A model generated the notes under the pieces. It was not told the DNA's origin. It did no database searches and saw only the letters and a list, made by a program, of their open reading frames with translations. 64,000 nt of DNA, taken from positions 1-64,000 of the forward strand of contig JAIXTG010000200.1 in assembly GCA_027484285.1 (NCBI GenBank), given 5' to 3'. This DNA comes from Oxalobacteraceae bacterium (GTDB taxonomy: Bacteria > Pseudomonadota > Gammaproteobacteria > Burkholderiales > Burkholderiaceae_D). This document shows, piece by piece, positions 43,939 to 54,090 of this stretch. A program made the position numbers and the translations under genes. Within the stretch, counting starts at the first letter, position 1. Each line of letters begins with the position of its first letter.

Positions 43939-46266
43939 TCAGTTGTCGGCATAGGGCGTGAAGCGGTCCTTCGGGGTCTCCTTGAGGCCCACTCCCTGGA
44001 ATCCCCGCAGTCCCATGCCGTTGCGCCACTTCTCCAGGCCTCGGGTGAGCAGCAGATCAGCGAAGCGCTTTTGCGAGCCCACGAACTCCCCAGCCGCCTC
44101 CGCCCACTGCTTCCAGTCGCTGAACAGCTCAGCGGTCAGCGACTTGGCATTGGGGTGGCGCACGCAGCGCTCCTCGAGCCAGCGGCCCAGCGCGTCTTCC
44201 GCCTCGAAGTACTCGTCCGTCGCATCCAGCACCGATTGAGGCTGGCGCAGCCCTTCGCGCTGCCAGGCCAGACAGCCCTCGACGCCCCAGCTGAAGATGC
44301 CGTTGGCCTCAGCCAGCAACTTGGTCTGCAGCTGCTTGTCGCGCTTTTCAGGTGGCACGGTGATCGTGAAGGGGATCAGGTGCAGACGCCGACGCATCGC
44401 CTCATCGATGTTGCGGATGGCCGGCTTGTGGTTGCCGGCGATCACCAACTTGAACTGCGGTACATAAGTGAAGAAGTCCTGGCGCATGAAGCGGGCGGAC
44501 ACCCGGTCACCACCGGTGATCTCCTTGATCTTCGACTCGTTCCAGCGCCGGCCCTGTTCGGTCTCGGTCGCACCCACGAAGCGAGAACCGCGCAGCCCCG
44601 CCAGATCGGTGGGATGCCGATCCCCGCGCGTTTCCATGAAGGTGTCCATGGGTGCGTTGGCGGCATAGTCCCCGAGCAGCGTGAAGAGCGTGTTCACGAA
44701 CACCGACTTGCCATTGGCACCGGTGCCGTAGAGGAAGAACAAGGCGTGCTCACTGGTTGCCCCGGTCAGGCAGTAGCCGAACATCCGCTGCAGGTAGGAC
44801 TGCAACTCGGCATCGCCACCGGTGACCTGCTCGAGAAACCGCATCCAAGTCGGGCAGGCGCTGCCCGGCACCAGGGTCGCCGAGGCGATCTTCGTCATCC
44901 GGTCGGCACGGTCGTGCGGGCGCATCCGGCCGGTGCGCAGATCGACGACACCCCCTGGCGTGTTGATGAGCCAGATGTCGGCATCCCACTCATCGGTGGT
45001 CGCCGCGTGCCGACGGTCGGTGCGGGCCAGGCGTTCGACACCACCCACGGTGCTGCTCGCGGCGAGCTTGGCCGCGACCTTGCTGTTGTCTGCGCGGACT
45101 GCTGCATGGCGACAGACGTGACGGATCAGATCGGTGGCCGCCAAGGTTTCCTCGGCCCGCCAGCGCTGGCCATCCCACATCAGCCATTTGCCCCAGGCCG
45201 CGATGTAGCGCCAGTCGCGCTGGTAGCGCCGGGTGAAACTCACCGCCAGGGCATCCTCCGTGCCCCAGACCGTGGCATCGCTGTCGTGAGACTCGTCATG
45301 GTCGGCAGCATCGAAGTGAGCCGATGGCGCTTGGTCATCGTCGAAGGGCTGCACCGTGATGCGCGGGCCGGTCGCAATAAAACCCGTGACATCGAAGCCC
45401 TCGGCCAAGGCATCCGCTGCATCCCATCCCTCGGGCTTATCGTCGGGTGGCAGCAGAATGGCGCAGGAAGTGGCCCCGGCCATGAGCACGGCTTGCGAGG
45501 CAGCCTCGGCGTAGCCGAATCCCGGTTTGTCCCGATCCGGCCAGATGAGCACGGCTTTGCCGGAGAGCGGCGACCAGTCGGTCTTGTCGACCGGCGCGTT
45601 GGCACCGTGCATGGCCGTGGTCGCGGTGACCCCTGCCTCGATCAGGGCCTGCGCACACTTCTCGCCCTCGACCAGGATCACCTGATCGGCAGCAACAAGG
45701 GCCGGCTGGTTGTAGAGGGGGCGTGGCTCCGGGGGCGCCATCTTGCGGCGCTTGGCATCCCAAGGGCGGAACTCCTTGCGGCCAGGTACCGGGTCGTAGC
45801 GATACACGCAGGCGATCAGATTGCCGGCAGCATCCAGGTAGTCCCACTTGGCCGTGGCCGGACCCAGCTCGTCGACCGGGGCTTCGGCCTTCTTGCGCTT
45901 TGGGGGATGGCTGATGGCCCGACCGACCAGTTGCCCGGCGATCTCCAGCACCCGGGCGAAGTCCGCCTGGGTGTCGAGCCCATGGTGGGCGGCGATGAGA
46001 TCGAAGATGTCACCGCCTTCGCCGGTGGCGTGGTCGTGCCACAGACCGGCGGTTTCTCCTTTGAGCGACACCTCCAGGCTGTCGCCGGGGCTGCCGAGCA
46101 CGTCGCCGACCAGGTATTTCTGGCCACGCTTCTTGCCGGCTGGCAGCAGCGTCATCAGCACCGATTCCAGCCGCGCCAGCAGATCGGCACGGATGGCGTC
46201 GCGTTGTGCGTTGAGATCACCGCCAGTGGGGAAGGCCAGCGGCGGCACCGAATTGAAATCAAGCAT
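43939..46266 (-). CDS. Phage primase/helicase (Toprim-like plus D5/P4-type ATPase)
   Basis: 775 aa; FFLYGTGANGKSVFVNTLFTLLGDYAANAPMDTF; VILVEGEKCAQALIEAG. Confidence 0.88.
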   Translation of the reverse strand: MLDFNSVPPLAFPTGGDLNAQRDAIRADLLARLESVLMTLLPAGKKRGQKYLVGDVLGSPGDSLEVSLKGETAGLWHDHATGEGGDIFDLIAAHHGLDTQADFARVLEIAGQLVGRAISHPPKRKKAEAPVDELGPATAKWDYLDAAGNLIACVYRYDPVPGRKEFRPWDAKRRKMAPPEPRPLYNQPALVAADQVILVEGEKCAQALIEAGVTATTAMHGANAPVDKTDWSPLSGKAVLIWPDRDKPGFGYAEAASQAVLMAGATSCAILLPPDDKPEGWDAADALAEGFDVTGFIATGPRITVQPFDDDQAPSAHFDAADHDESHDSDATVWGTEDALAVSFTRRYQRDWRYIAAWGKWLMWDGQRWRAEETLAATDLIRHVCRHAAVRADNSKVAAKLAASSTVGGVERLARTDRRHAATTDEWDADIWLINTPGGVVDLRTGRMRPHDRADRMTKIASATLVPGSACPTWMRFLEQVTGGDAELQSYLQRMFGYCLTGATSEHALFFLYGTGANGKSVFVNTLFTLLGDYAANAPMDTFMETRGDRHPTDLAGLRGSRFVGATETEQGRRWNESKIKEITGGDRVSARFMRQDFFTYVPQFKLVIAGNHKPAIRNIDEAMRRRLHLIPFTITVPPEKRDKQLQTKLLAEANGIFSWGVEGCLAWQREGLRQPQSVLDATDEYFEAEDALGRWLEERCVRHPNAKSLTAELFSDWKQWAEAAGEFVGSQKRFADLLLTRGLEKWRNGMGLRGFQGVGLKETPKDRFTPYADN

Positions 46267-46729
46267 GGATCAGTCCTCCCTGTGGCGGATGGTTGTGGTC
46301 ATGGCAGGTGATGGAATGCACGGGCGCGCTGCTGGCGCTGACCACTGGCTCGGCAGGTACCGGCACCTTGATCGGCACCTTCTGCCAGTGCGCCTTCTCG
46401 TCGGCGAGATAGCCGGCCTTGCGTGCCACGAAGCGCACGAAGTCCGGATGCAAGCCGACCAGGTCACACCAGAGCGTGAGGTCATCCCCGAGCAGAAAGC
46501 GCCTTGCTTCGCGCCGCATCCGGCGGTTGGAAAGACTCAGGCTGTCGTGGATGGCGCGGGCGAGCACCGCCACCACCAGCCGGGACTCTGGGCACACGAG
46601 GAAGGTGTGACGGTTCAACACCTTCTCGATGGCCTGCAGCCCGACCAGGGGTTTGGGCGGCGACCAGCGCTCCACCCACTCGGTGCGGTAGGTCTTGCGT
46701 GCACTGGCGCGCTTGGAAGCTGTGCTCAT
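46259..46729 (-). CDS. Hypothetical protein
   Basis: MSTASKRASARKTYRTEWVERWSPPKPLVGLQAIEKVLNR. Confidence 0.55.
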   Translation of the reverse strand: MSTASKRASARKTYRTEWVERWSPPKPLVGLQAIEKVLNRHTFLVCPESRLVVAVLARAIHDSLSLSNRRMRREARRFLLGDDLTLWCDLVGLHPDFVRFVARKAGYLADEKAHWQKVPIKVPVPAEPVVSASSAPVHSITCHDHNHPPQGGLIHA

Positions 46730-47484
46730 CACACACCTCCCCAGCAACGCTGCGCATAGGGGCAGAACTTGCACTCGAAGTGGCTGGCCTCGGCGAACGC
46801 GCGCGGCAAGAGCTCCCCGGCCTCGGTCGCCTGGATCACCCGCACCGCGCGGTCGGACATCTTCTGCGCCAGCCCCGCATCGAAGGGCACCAGCTCGAAC
46901 CACAGCTCCTGCGTGTCCTTGTTGATGGCGGTGAAGAGTGCCGGATTACGGCTGATGCCTTCGACCGAGCCTTCCATGTAGGCCTGGTAAGTGGCCATCT
47001 GCGCGGCATAGACTGGCTTGGTGACCGCCACGCCAGACTTGGCACAGGCCTTCCAGTGCTTGTCGGCCATGGTCTTGCACTCGAAGAGCATCGGGAACGA
47101 CAGGCCCAGCTCTGGCGGTGCCGCCGTGATGATTCCGTCGACGTGGCCCTTGATCCGGCCACCCGCCACCGAGAACCCGAACTGGCCGCCGTTGGCCTTC
47201 TGGTTGTGCAACTCAAACCCCGCCATGCGCAACCAGCGCACGGCCAGGTCTTCCAGCGCATGGCCGACCTCGAACACCCGCAGGATACGACCCGAGAAAC
47301 CCCGGCCGGGATCGACCGGCGCACCGGCGTACTCAAACTGCAGCGCCCGTTCGCAAGCCACACCCAGGCGAGAAGCGCCGAGATAGTCGCGCGGGGCCTG
47401 CCCGGCACGTTCAACATCCAGCGCCGCATCGATGAAGCCCGCTACCCGCTCGTGGAAGCCGGGGCGATGGTTGAAGTCCAACAT
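46729..47484 (-). CDS. PD-(D/E)XK family exonuclease (Cas4/RecB-like)
   Basis: GHVDGIITAAPPELGLSFPMLFECKTM; C-terminal FECKFCPYAQRCW. Confidence 0.75.
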   Translation of the reverse strand: MLDFNHRPGFHERVAGFIDAALDVERAGQAPRDYLGASRLGVACERALQFEYAGAPVDPGRGFSGRILRVFEVGHALEDLAVRWLRMAGFELHNQKANGGQFGFSVAGGRIKGHVDGIITAAPPELGLSFPMLFECKTMADKHWKACAKSGVAVTKPVYAAQMATYQAYMEGSVEGISRNPALFTAINKDTQELWFELVPFDAGLAQKMSDRAVRVIQATEAGELLPRAFAEASHFECKFCPYAQRCWGGV

Positions 47485-48050
47485 CACTTCGCCCTCCCAC
47501 GCTTGACTGGCTGCCCTGCCACCACCTCTCCGGTCTCCCACGGCAGGTCATCCTCCAGATCGGCGAAGGGATTCGCCGGATCGAAGGCGGTCGTTGCCAG
47601 TACCGGCTCCAACTTGGCCACCGGCTGCGGCGCCTGCGTCTCATACGGCTCGACACCCCGCACCGGCGGATATTTCGCCTGCTGGTGGTGCGCCGCCATG
47701 ACCTCCGTCCAGCCGGTGACAATCGCCTCAATCACCTGCAAGGCCTCGGCCTCGCTGTAGTGACCCAGGGGTTTATCGAAGCCGATCTCGCCGGCGGCCT
47801 CGCCGAAGCACTTCAGGCAGGCGCGCATCGCCGCGCGCTCGAATTCGGTCGGATCAACCATGAGCACGTCCTCCTGCCTGGGGTCGGTTCGGAGCCACTG
47901 GCCGTAGAGCGCGTGAAACGCGTCCTGGCATTTGCGGCTGCAAAAGACCCAGTCCATCGGATACCGGCGCGATTCGCCGACCTTGAAGCGGTTGTCGCTG
48001 TGGCCGAGGCCACGGGCCTGTCGCTTGCAGGCCCAACACTGTCCGGCCAT
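47484..48050 (-). CDS. Zinc-binding hypothetical phage protein (DUF6511-like)
   Basis: MAGQCWACKRQARGLGHSD..DWVFCSRKCQDAFHALYG. Confidence 0.65.
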   Translation of the reverse strand: MAGQCWACKRQARGLGHSDNRFKVGESRRYPMDWVFCSRKCQDAFHALYGQWLRTDPRQEDVLMVDPTEFERAAMRACLKCFGEAAGEIGFDKPLGHYSEAEALQVIEAIVTGWTEVMAAHHQQAKYPPVRGVEPYETQAPQPVAKLEPVLATTAFDPANPFADLEDDLPWETGEVVAGQPVKRGRAK

Positions 48051-48914
48051 TCATTGCCCTCCCTCCAGCGCACCGATGAAGAGCGTCATCTGCAACGGCT
48101 GGCTGCCAAACGCCGTGGCGCAGCGGGTGTCGAAGTCCCGGTAGGTCATCGACGAGCGCGCGATCATGGTCACCGCGTGGATCTGCTTCTCCAGCAAGGC
48201 GAGGCCGCCTTCGGAGAGCCACTGATGGGCCTTGTCGGACAAGCGCTTGCGGCTCCTGATCTCCTCGATGATTTCGCGGGGCATGATCACGTCGTACACC
48301 CAGCGCAGGGTGATCTGGCCGATCACCGCCGGTGGGTTTTGCTGATGGCCCTGGTAGTGCCAGCCAAAGAGGCGAAACAGCGCCCGGTAGTAGTCGGGGC
48401 TGAAGCGCCGCTCCCAGCTGGCGACCCGCTCGCGCAGCAGCCGCGAGATCAAGGCCTGCAGTGCATCAGGGGCACGGTGGTACTGGTAACCGGTAGCCTC
48501 GTCGATCAGCGCAACTTCACCGGTCTTGGCCAAGGCCTTCAAGATGCGCTGGCAGTTGGGCACCAGGTGCTGGCGCTTGCGGTGCAGACGGCCTTCGAGT
48601 GCGGCATCGATCACGCCGGAGGCGACCTCGCTGATCACCCCGGCCGGAAAGAACGCGGTGGTCTGCCCCGAAGGCAGGCGAATGCTGCAGGCACGGTCCT
48701 GCAAGACCTCCACGGCGCCCGGAGCGACATCCGACAGCAGTGCCTTGAGCTGACTGCCCCGACGCGATTCGTGCAGACCGATGGCGGTGGCCAGTTGCCG
48801 CTGCACATAGCCCCGGGTGCCGTCTTCCAGCACCACGGCCTCCACCGCCAGGTCACCGAAACGCACCACGCCGTAGTGGCTGGTGGTCAGGATAGGTGTG
48901 CTCATCATCGTCAC
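48051..48914 (-). CDS. P63C-domain-like phage protein
   Basis: TRGYVQRQLATAIGLHESRRGSQL; SPDYYRALFRLFGWHYQGHQQNPPAVIGQITLRWVYD. Confidence 0.65.
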   Translation of the reverse strand: MTMMSTPILTTSHYGVVRFGDLAVEAVVLEDGTRGYVQRQLATAIGLHESRRGSQLKALLSDVAPGAVEVLQDRACSIRLPSGQTTAFFPAGVISEVASGVIDAALEGRLHRKRQHLVPNCQRILKALAKTGEVALIDEATGYQYHRAPDALQALISRLLRERVASWERRFSPDYYRALFRLFGWHYQGHQQNPPAVIGQITLRWVYDVIMPREIIEEIRSRKRLSDKAHQWLSEGGLALLEKQIHAVTMIARSSMTYRDFDTRCATAFGSQPLQMTLFIGALEGGQ

Positions 48915-48922
48915 GTCCTCCC

Positions 48923-49564
48923 TTACTGCGCCCAGGCGGGCTTGCCGCTGGGGACGGTGGAAGACGCAGGGCGTGCTGCAGCAGCCGGGGGCGTATAGCT
49001 GGGTGCTACGACCGCTGCCGGCGCACCCGACTGGCCACCGCCGGTCGAACCCTTCGGCACCACCCCCATGATCAGGGCGTAATCCTTGTGATCCGGCTCG
49101 ATGGCAGCCTTGATGGTATTGCGGTCCTCGCCCCGGCCATCCTTCTCGATGTCGATGCGCGCAGCGAACTCGAGGCCATCCAGGTCGGCAAAGCCGCTAA
49201 TGCGACGGGCCGCCTGGGCCTGCGGGCTGTTGTCCGCCGGATGCACGTTGCGCGCGGAATTGAGTGCAGCGCGGATGAAGGTCCGGCCCATGTTTCCCCA
49301 GGTCGGCCCCTTGGCGCTGTGCAAACCGACGTTCCACCAGATCTTGCGTTTGGCAAACGGGCCGTCCATCACCACGCCCTCGCAGGCGAGATAAACCGCA
49401 CCGGTCTCAAAGGACTGGGTCGCCCAGCCGCCGGTCCAGCCTTGGCTGGGGTCATCGAAGCCACCGGGCTTGATGCTCAGGCGCAGCTTGGCCGCCGTGT
49501 TGCGCGGGATGAGGTCGAAGGACTGCTGCTGTTCAGCGTCGTTGAAATCGTTCCAGTTGGACAT
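48923..49564 (-). CDS. Hypothetical protein, possible ssDNA-binding role by position
   Basis: 213 aa next to Sak4-like ATPase; Pro/Ala-rich C-terminus. Confidence 0.45.
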   Translation of the reverse strand: MSNWNDFNDAEQQQSFDLIPRNTAAKLRLSIKPGGFDDPSQGWTGGWATQSFETGAVYLACEGVVMDGPFAKRKIWWNVGLHSAKGPTWGNMGRTFIRAALNSARNVHPADNSPQAQAARRISGFADLDGLEFAARIDIEKDGRGEDRNTIKAAIEPDHKDYALIMGVVPKGSTGGGQSGAPAAVVAPSYTPPAAAARPASSTVPSGKPAWAQ

Positions 49565-49570
49565 GGCGGC

Positions 49571-50431
49571 TTACTCCTGGGATGCGTTGGATTCGGGGGT
49601 GGCGTTCGGGAAAGCGGTGGCGTGCGCAGCAACGGCGTGCCGACCGAGGCACTTGGCGATGAGCTTTCCGAGGTGGGGCTCTTCGATGGGGTCGAGCCGA
49701 CCGCTGCGGTCCTTGCTCGGGAAGCCCCAGGTGTTGTCTGCGCCGGTGACAAAAGCGCGGTACGGCGTGCCGTCGTCGGCTTTCAGGATGGCCAGCGTGA
49801 TGACTTCGTCGAGCACGCCCGGCAGCTCGGCCGAGGACTTGGCACCCTCAAGCTGCAGCTGGTAGATGCGGCGGTTGAAGTCGTCCAGCTTCTCTTCGAG
49901 GATGCAGACGTAGATGACGTGCTTGTCCCGGACGTGCTGCAGGTGCGTGAGCGCGCCGATCATTTCGGTGCCCAAGAGGCCGTAAGCGCCCCGGGTGTCG
50001 GGCTTGCCGGTCTTCTCGGAGAAGGCAGCCGGCTGGGTCTTGCACCAGGCCAGGCACATCCGCGAGAGCACGGTTAAGGAATCGACGAAGTAGGTGTCGT
50101 ACTTGGTCAGCTGCTGGGGATCGCCGTACTTCTGGCAGACATGGTCGAAGTGGGCCTGCGAGAACGCCTGCTCGGGCGAGGCACTGGGGCTTGGCCCGGC
50201 GAGGAACACCACCAGGTCCTTGAACTCCGGCCAGGTGCGCGGGCGTAGGGTGTCACCGGCCCAGTCGAGGATGGACAAATCGCCGGCCTCGGTGTCTACC
50301 AGCAAGGTGCGCTCAGCATCGAGTGTGCGGATCTGGGAAGTTTTACCCGCACCGGGTACGCCGACGAGGGCGACCTTGGCGCAGCGTTTTTCTGACAAGC
50401 GCTGGTCAGCGCTGATGATCGGGAGTGCCAT
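49571..50431 (-). CDS. Sak4/RecA-like ATP-binding protein
   Basis: KVALVGVPGAGKTSQIRTLDAERTLLVDTEAGDLSI; YDTYFVDSLTVL. Confidence 0.75.
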   Translation of the reverse strand: MALPIISADQRLSEKRCAKVALVGVPGAGKTSQIRTLDAERTLLVDTEAGDLSILDWAGDTLRPRTWPEFKDLVVFLAGPSPSASPEQAFSQAHFDHVCQKYGDPQQLTKYDTYFVDSLTVLSRMCLAWCKTQPAAFSEKTGKPDTRGAYGLLGTEMIGALTHLQHVRDKHVIYVCILEEKLDDFNRRIYQLQLEGAKSSAELPGVLDEVITLAILKADDGTPYRAFVTGADNTWGFPSKDRSGRLDPIEEPHLGKLIAKCLGRHAVAAHATAFPNATPESNASQE

Positions 50432-50970
50432 CACTTGCCCTCCCCAACGATTGCCAGGCGGAAGGCCGGCTTGGCGGGTTTGAGGGTGCGGGCGGCCTCG
50501 AACGGACGGCGCAGGGTTTCGGGCCAGGCAGCAAACTTGCGCTCTGACACCGAATACTTCACATCGATGTATTCGGCCGGGTCGTCGCCATTGCTGGCGA
50601 TGCGCTGCGCAATGGCGGCCAGCTCCTGCTGATCCCAAGCAACGGACTTCTTGATCTCGACCGTGATGGCCAGATCGCCGTCGGTCAGATGCGTGGTGCC
50701 GGTGTCCTTGCCAGCGTCGAGCAGTTGCGCACGGGCGGCGTCGCTGTAGAGGTCATCGAGCGCGGCGGTCAGCTGCTCACGGGCGTGGCCAATGCCACGG
50801 TCCATTTCGGCGAGCAGGACGGAGAGTTCCTGCAGTGCCGGCTTGGGCAGCGCCTTAATGCGCTCGCGGGTCAGGTCTTCGAGTTGGAGGGGAAGACTGC
50901 CGATGTCGAGGACGGTGGCAGTCGGTTGTGGGGTAGCCGCGAGGGCCGTATTCAGCGATGTGCTGGTCAT
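50431..50970 (-). CDS. Hypothetical protein
   Basis: MTSTSLNTALAATPQPTATVLDIGSLPLQLEDLTRERIKAL. Confidence 0.55.
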   Translation of the reverse strand: MTSTSLNTALAATPQPTATVLDIGSLPLQLEDLTRERIKALPKPALQELSVLLAEMDRGIGHAREQLTAALDDLYSDAARAQLLDAGKDTGTTHLTDGDLAITVEIKKSVAWDQQELAAIAQRIASNGDDPAEYIDVKYSVSERKFAAWPETLRRPFEAARTLKPAKPAFRLAIVGEGK

Positions 50971-51046
50971 GGAAATGCTCCTTAAAAAAGTGGCCTGAAT
51001 TCGGTTGCGGACTCGCCGCCGCCGACAGGTGCATTTCCTCAAGGCG

Positions 51047-51091
51047 CATTACACAGAGCGCTACACGCATTACACAGACCCATTACACAAA
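51047..51091. repeat. Iteron-like repeats CATTACACAGA
   Basis: CATTACACAGA at 51047-51057 and 51068-51078, CATTACACAAA at 51081-51091, plus partial CTACAC at 51061. Confidence 0.65.
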
Positions 51092-51118
51092 CGCGTTTCG
51101 TGCCTGCAGAATGCAAAA

Positions 51119-51146
51119 AACCCGGTCTGGGATCGCCAGCCGGGTT
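51119..51146 (-). terminator. Intrinsic terminator of the 51172 operon
   Basis: AACCCGG...CCGGGTT followed on minus by TTTTGC. Confidence 0.7.
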
Positions 51147-51171
51147 CTTGTGTGGGGGTGTTATGGATGTG

Positions 51172-52161
51172 CTATTTCAGCCAGTGCGCATCCTCATCGC
51201 TGATCTTGAGGGCATAGCGCTCCTCGTCATCGTCGTAGTGGATGAAGCCGTGGTAGACCTCTGGGATGCGCTGAAAGGTCTTGCTGGGCGAGAACTTCTC
51301 GTCCTTGGAGCCCGTTGCCGCCCTTAATGCATCGCGCCCCAATTCGTGATCGCGGCTGTCGATCAGCGCCACCAGAATGGCCTTTTGCTGGCGAGTCAGT
51401 CGGATCGCCTGACCTTGCCAGTACACAAGCCCTTCGCTGGCTGTGTAACGCAGTGTGTTGGTGTGTGCCCGTTCTTCCGCCGCCACGACCTGGGCACCGC
51501 CCGTCTTGAGCCGGTTGTCGAGGAACTCGAAGGTGCTTTGGCCCAATCGCCCCACGGCCGGCAGTGACCTGACCTGAGCCCCGGCCAGTGGCGAAAAGGC
51601 CGGCAGCGGCGTCTCGCTGGTAGTCAGGATCATGGCATCTTGCAGTACGCCCTCGCCCTGGAGGTGCTCACGCAAGGCTTGTGCAACAACAAGCTCGTGC
51701 AAGGTGCGAGCAAAGTACCAGGTATGCAGTTGGCCGGGGCGAGGCTGTGTAGTGCCCAGCCGCCAGACCACACCCGGCTGGATCACACGCACGCCTTGCG
51801 GCATCAGCCCCAGGCCAATCACCAGGTGCGTGATCAGCTGCTCGGCTGCAGGTTGGTAGGTTTTGCGGATGTAGGCCGGTGCCACAACGGGTCCGCACTC
51901 CGGACACATCTGCAACACTTGGTCGTCACCCAAGGTAGTGGACTTGGGCGGATCATCGACCACGCGTGCCAGTTCGACCCAACAGTCATAGCAGGTCGCC
52001 GACGGCAGATCACCGGCGAACCGGAGCAGCCGTTCCCTCAGCAGGGATTGCGCAGCCGGTGCCCAAGGCCCTTCAAATAGGGCTTTGCCGTTGATGCGCG
52101 TGTCTGCTTGATCCAGCAACCGGCACATCAGCGCCGTCGCTTCTATCTGGGCTGTGCTCAT
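51172..52161 (-). CDS. Hypothetical protein, possible wHTH C-terminus
   Basis: 329 aa; WQGQAIRLTRQQKAILVALIDSRDHELGRDAL. Confidence 0.55.
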   Translation of the reverse strand: MSTAQIEATALMCRLLDQADTRINGKALFEGPWAPAAQSLLRERLLRFAGDLPSATCYDCWVELARVVDDPPKSTTLGDDQVLQMCPECGPVVAPAYIRKTYQPAAEQLITHLVIGLGLMPQGVRVIQPGVVWRLGTTQPRPGQLHTWYFARTLHELVVAQALREHLQGEGVLQDAMILTTSETPLPAFSPLAGAQVRSLPAVGRLGQSTFEFLDNRLKTGGAQVVAAEERAHTNTLRYTASEGLVYWQGQAIRLTRQQKAILVALIDSRDHELGRDALRAATGSKDEKFSPSKTFQRIPEVYHGFIHYDDDEERYALKISDEDAHWLK

Positions 52162-53429
52162 ACCGCCAGCGCGGCCTCATCAGCCTCGGGCTCCGGTGTG
52201 ATCGTCGGCACCGGCTCGTCGCCGTCGACCACGTTCAGGGCGCGCAGTACCGCCTGGGCCATGGGCTGGTGCTTGGCTGGCAGGTTCTTGATGGTGGACG
52301 AGCCCGAGGAGAAGACGTTGAAGCTGAAATGGCCACGGCGGATTTTTTCCGTGGGGTAGACCATCAGCGTGGCGCCGTCGAGGTTGTACTCGGCCTCGAA
52401 GGCATGGCTGACCTTCAGACGGGCACGGGCGAGTGCCAAGGCGTCGGGTTCGGATTCGGCCTCCGACGCTTCAAAGTGAATATGCTGGCCGCTGCTGTTC
52501 ATCGGCGTGAACTGGGCGCGGCGCAGGCGCACCTTGCGAATGCCATAGCGTCCCCAGTCCTCGAACGGGTCCAGCCCATCGCGCAGTGCGTTGAGGCGGT
52601 AGCGCTTGGGCTCGATTTCTTCGGGCTTGATCTCGTGGCCGACCAGGTGTTTGCCAAAGAGCTGCAGCACCGCCTTGTGGTTTTTGGCGCCACCCTTGAC
52701 GATGGTTTCAACAAGCCCGGTTTGCGGGTCGTAGAGCAGCGCGGTTTCCAACGCGATGCGGGTGGTGATGCGGCTGAAGTGGTTCTGGCTGAAATGCGCC
52801 AGGGCGGTCACCGGGCCTTCTACGTAGAGCGTGATCTGGATGTGGTGTTCCCGCTGGCTGACCTCGATATGCGTGGCCTTGCCGGCACCGGCCTTTTTAT
52901 AGATGTCGGCCACCGCCTGGCTGAAGGTTTCCAGCGCTGCCCGATCCGCTGTGGGGTCCAGGCCCGCTTCGATGCGGTGCTTCTTCCAGTATTTGCCGTT
53001 GGTCTTGGCCAGGAAGGACAGGTGCAGTTCGGTCTGGCGGAAGGCCTCGTCGCGGAAGGTGAACATCCACATCGCCTTCTCACGGTCATCGCGGTCAGCA
53101 AAGGCCGTCAGCACCGCCTCGTCGTCAGCGCACTTGAGCAGGAATTCCTCCGCTGCCAGCGGGTTGGCCATCAGATGACAGCGGCGCAGGTCGTCGTACC
53201 AATAGCCCAACGCATCGGCGATGGCCTTGCGCTGCTCGCCCGTCATCTCGCGGATGGGCAATTCTGTGGCCAGCGCTTCAACCGCCTGACTCACCATGGC
53301 CGGCAGCGTCCCCTCTTCCTGCGTCCAGTCCAGCGTCAAATGCGGGCCGAGAACATGGGCCTCGGTGAACTCGCGCAGGGTCGGCATGCCAATGTGACGC
53401 AGGAAATGGGGTGGGTTAAATACGCTCAT
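52158..53429 (-). CDS. Hypothetical protein
   Basis: 423 aa; 4-nt overlap with downstream ORF. Confidence 0.6.
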   Translation of the reverse strand: MSVFNPPHFLRHIGMPTLREFTEAHVLGPHLTLDWTQEEGTLPAMVSQAVEALATELPIREMTGEQRKAIADALGYWYDDLRRCHLMANPLAAEEFLLKCADDEAVLTAFADRDDREKAMWMFTFRDEAFRQTELHLSFLAKTNGKYWKKHRIEAGLDPTADRAALETFSQAVADIYKKAGAGKATHIEVSQREHHIQITLYVEGPVTALAHFSQNHFSRITTRIALETALLYDPQTGLVETIVKGGAKNHKAVLQLFGKHLVGHEIKPEEIEPKRYRLNALRDGLDPFEDWGRYGIRKVRLRRAQFTPMNSSGQHIHFEASEAESEPDALALARARLKVSHAFEAEYNLDGATLMVYPTEKIRRGHFSFNVFSSGSSTIKNLPAKHQPMAQAVLRALNVVDGDEPVPTITPEPEADEAALAV

Positions 53430-53468
53430 GCTCGGCTCCTTGGCTTGTTGTTATGTCCAGAACCGAAC

Positions 53469-54053
53469 TCAGCGCACGATCTTGCGGGTCAATCCGACCA
53501 CCACGCCCACAATGTCCAGTTCACCATCTGGCAGGATCAAGGGATAGGCTGGGTTGTGCGCCCTGAGCGCCCGTTGGCCTCTCTCGATCACCAGTTCCTT
53601 GAGCGTGAATTGATCGTTCACCCGCGCCACCACGAAGTCACCGATTGCCGCAGCGCGCCGGGTGTCGACGATGGCCATATCGCCATCGTCGATGTGGGCG
53701 TCCGTCATCGAGTCGCCCCGCACGCGGATCACCAAGGTGTCCGGCGGGGACTCGATCAGGTACTCGTCCAGATAGAACGGCTGGGTCGCAACATCCGCCA
53801 CCTCAGTCGGCAGACCAGCTTGTACCGGGCACTCCGCTAAAGGTCGCTCGAAGAAGCGCTTGCCGGGTATCCAGACGCCGTCGCTGTTGCGCTCGAGAAA
53901 GCCTTGCTTGGCCAGGCGCTCGAGGATGGTCTTGACCGCCGAGCGTGCCGCCACCCCCAGGACAGGCAGCAGCTTGTCATAGGAGGGAAAGGCATGGGCT
54001 TTGGCGTAGTGGCGCTGCAGGGCGGCCAGATACTCCGGATCGCGTTCGTTCAT
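53469..54053 (-). CDS. LexA-like S24 repressor
   Basis: N-terminal wHTH; VIRVRGDSMTDAHIDDGDMAIVDTRRAAAIGDFVVARVNDQFTLKEL. Confidence 0.88.
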   Translation of the reverse strand: MNERDPEYLAALQRHYAKAHAFPSYDKLLPVLGVAARSAVKTILERLAKQGFLERNSDGVWIPGKRFFERPLAECPVQAGLPTEVADVATQPFYLDEYLIESPPDTLVIRVRGDSMTDAHIDDGDMAIVDTRRAAAIGDFVVARVNDQFTLKELVIERGQRALRAHNPAYPLILPDGELDIVGVVVGLTRKIVR

Positions 54054-54063
54054 TTCACATTCA

Positions 54064-54077
54064 AGAACATTTGTTCT
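54064..54077. promoter_or_regulatory. Operator AGAACATTTGTTCT
   Basis: Palindrome upstream of repressor. Confidence 0.75.
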
Positions 54078-54090
54078 ATTGAATTGTATG

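Noticed and set aside
44071-46311. 746-aa plus-strand ORF antisense to primase
   Set aside because: Mirror ORF from GC-rich codon bias; the minus strand carries clear Walker A and D5 motifs, and the antisense has no recognisable domain or SD.
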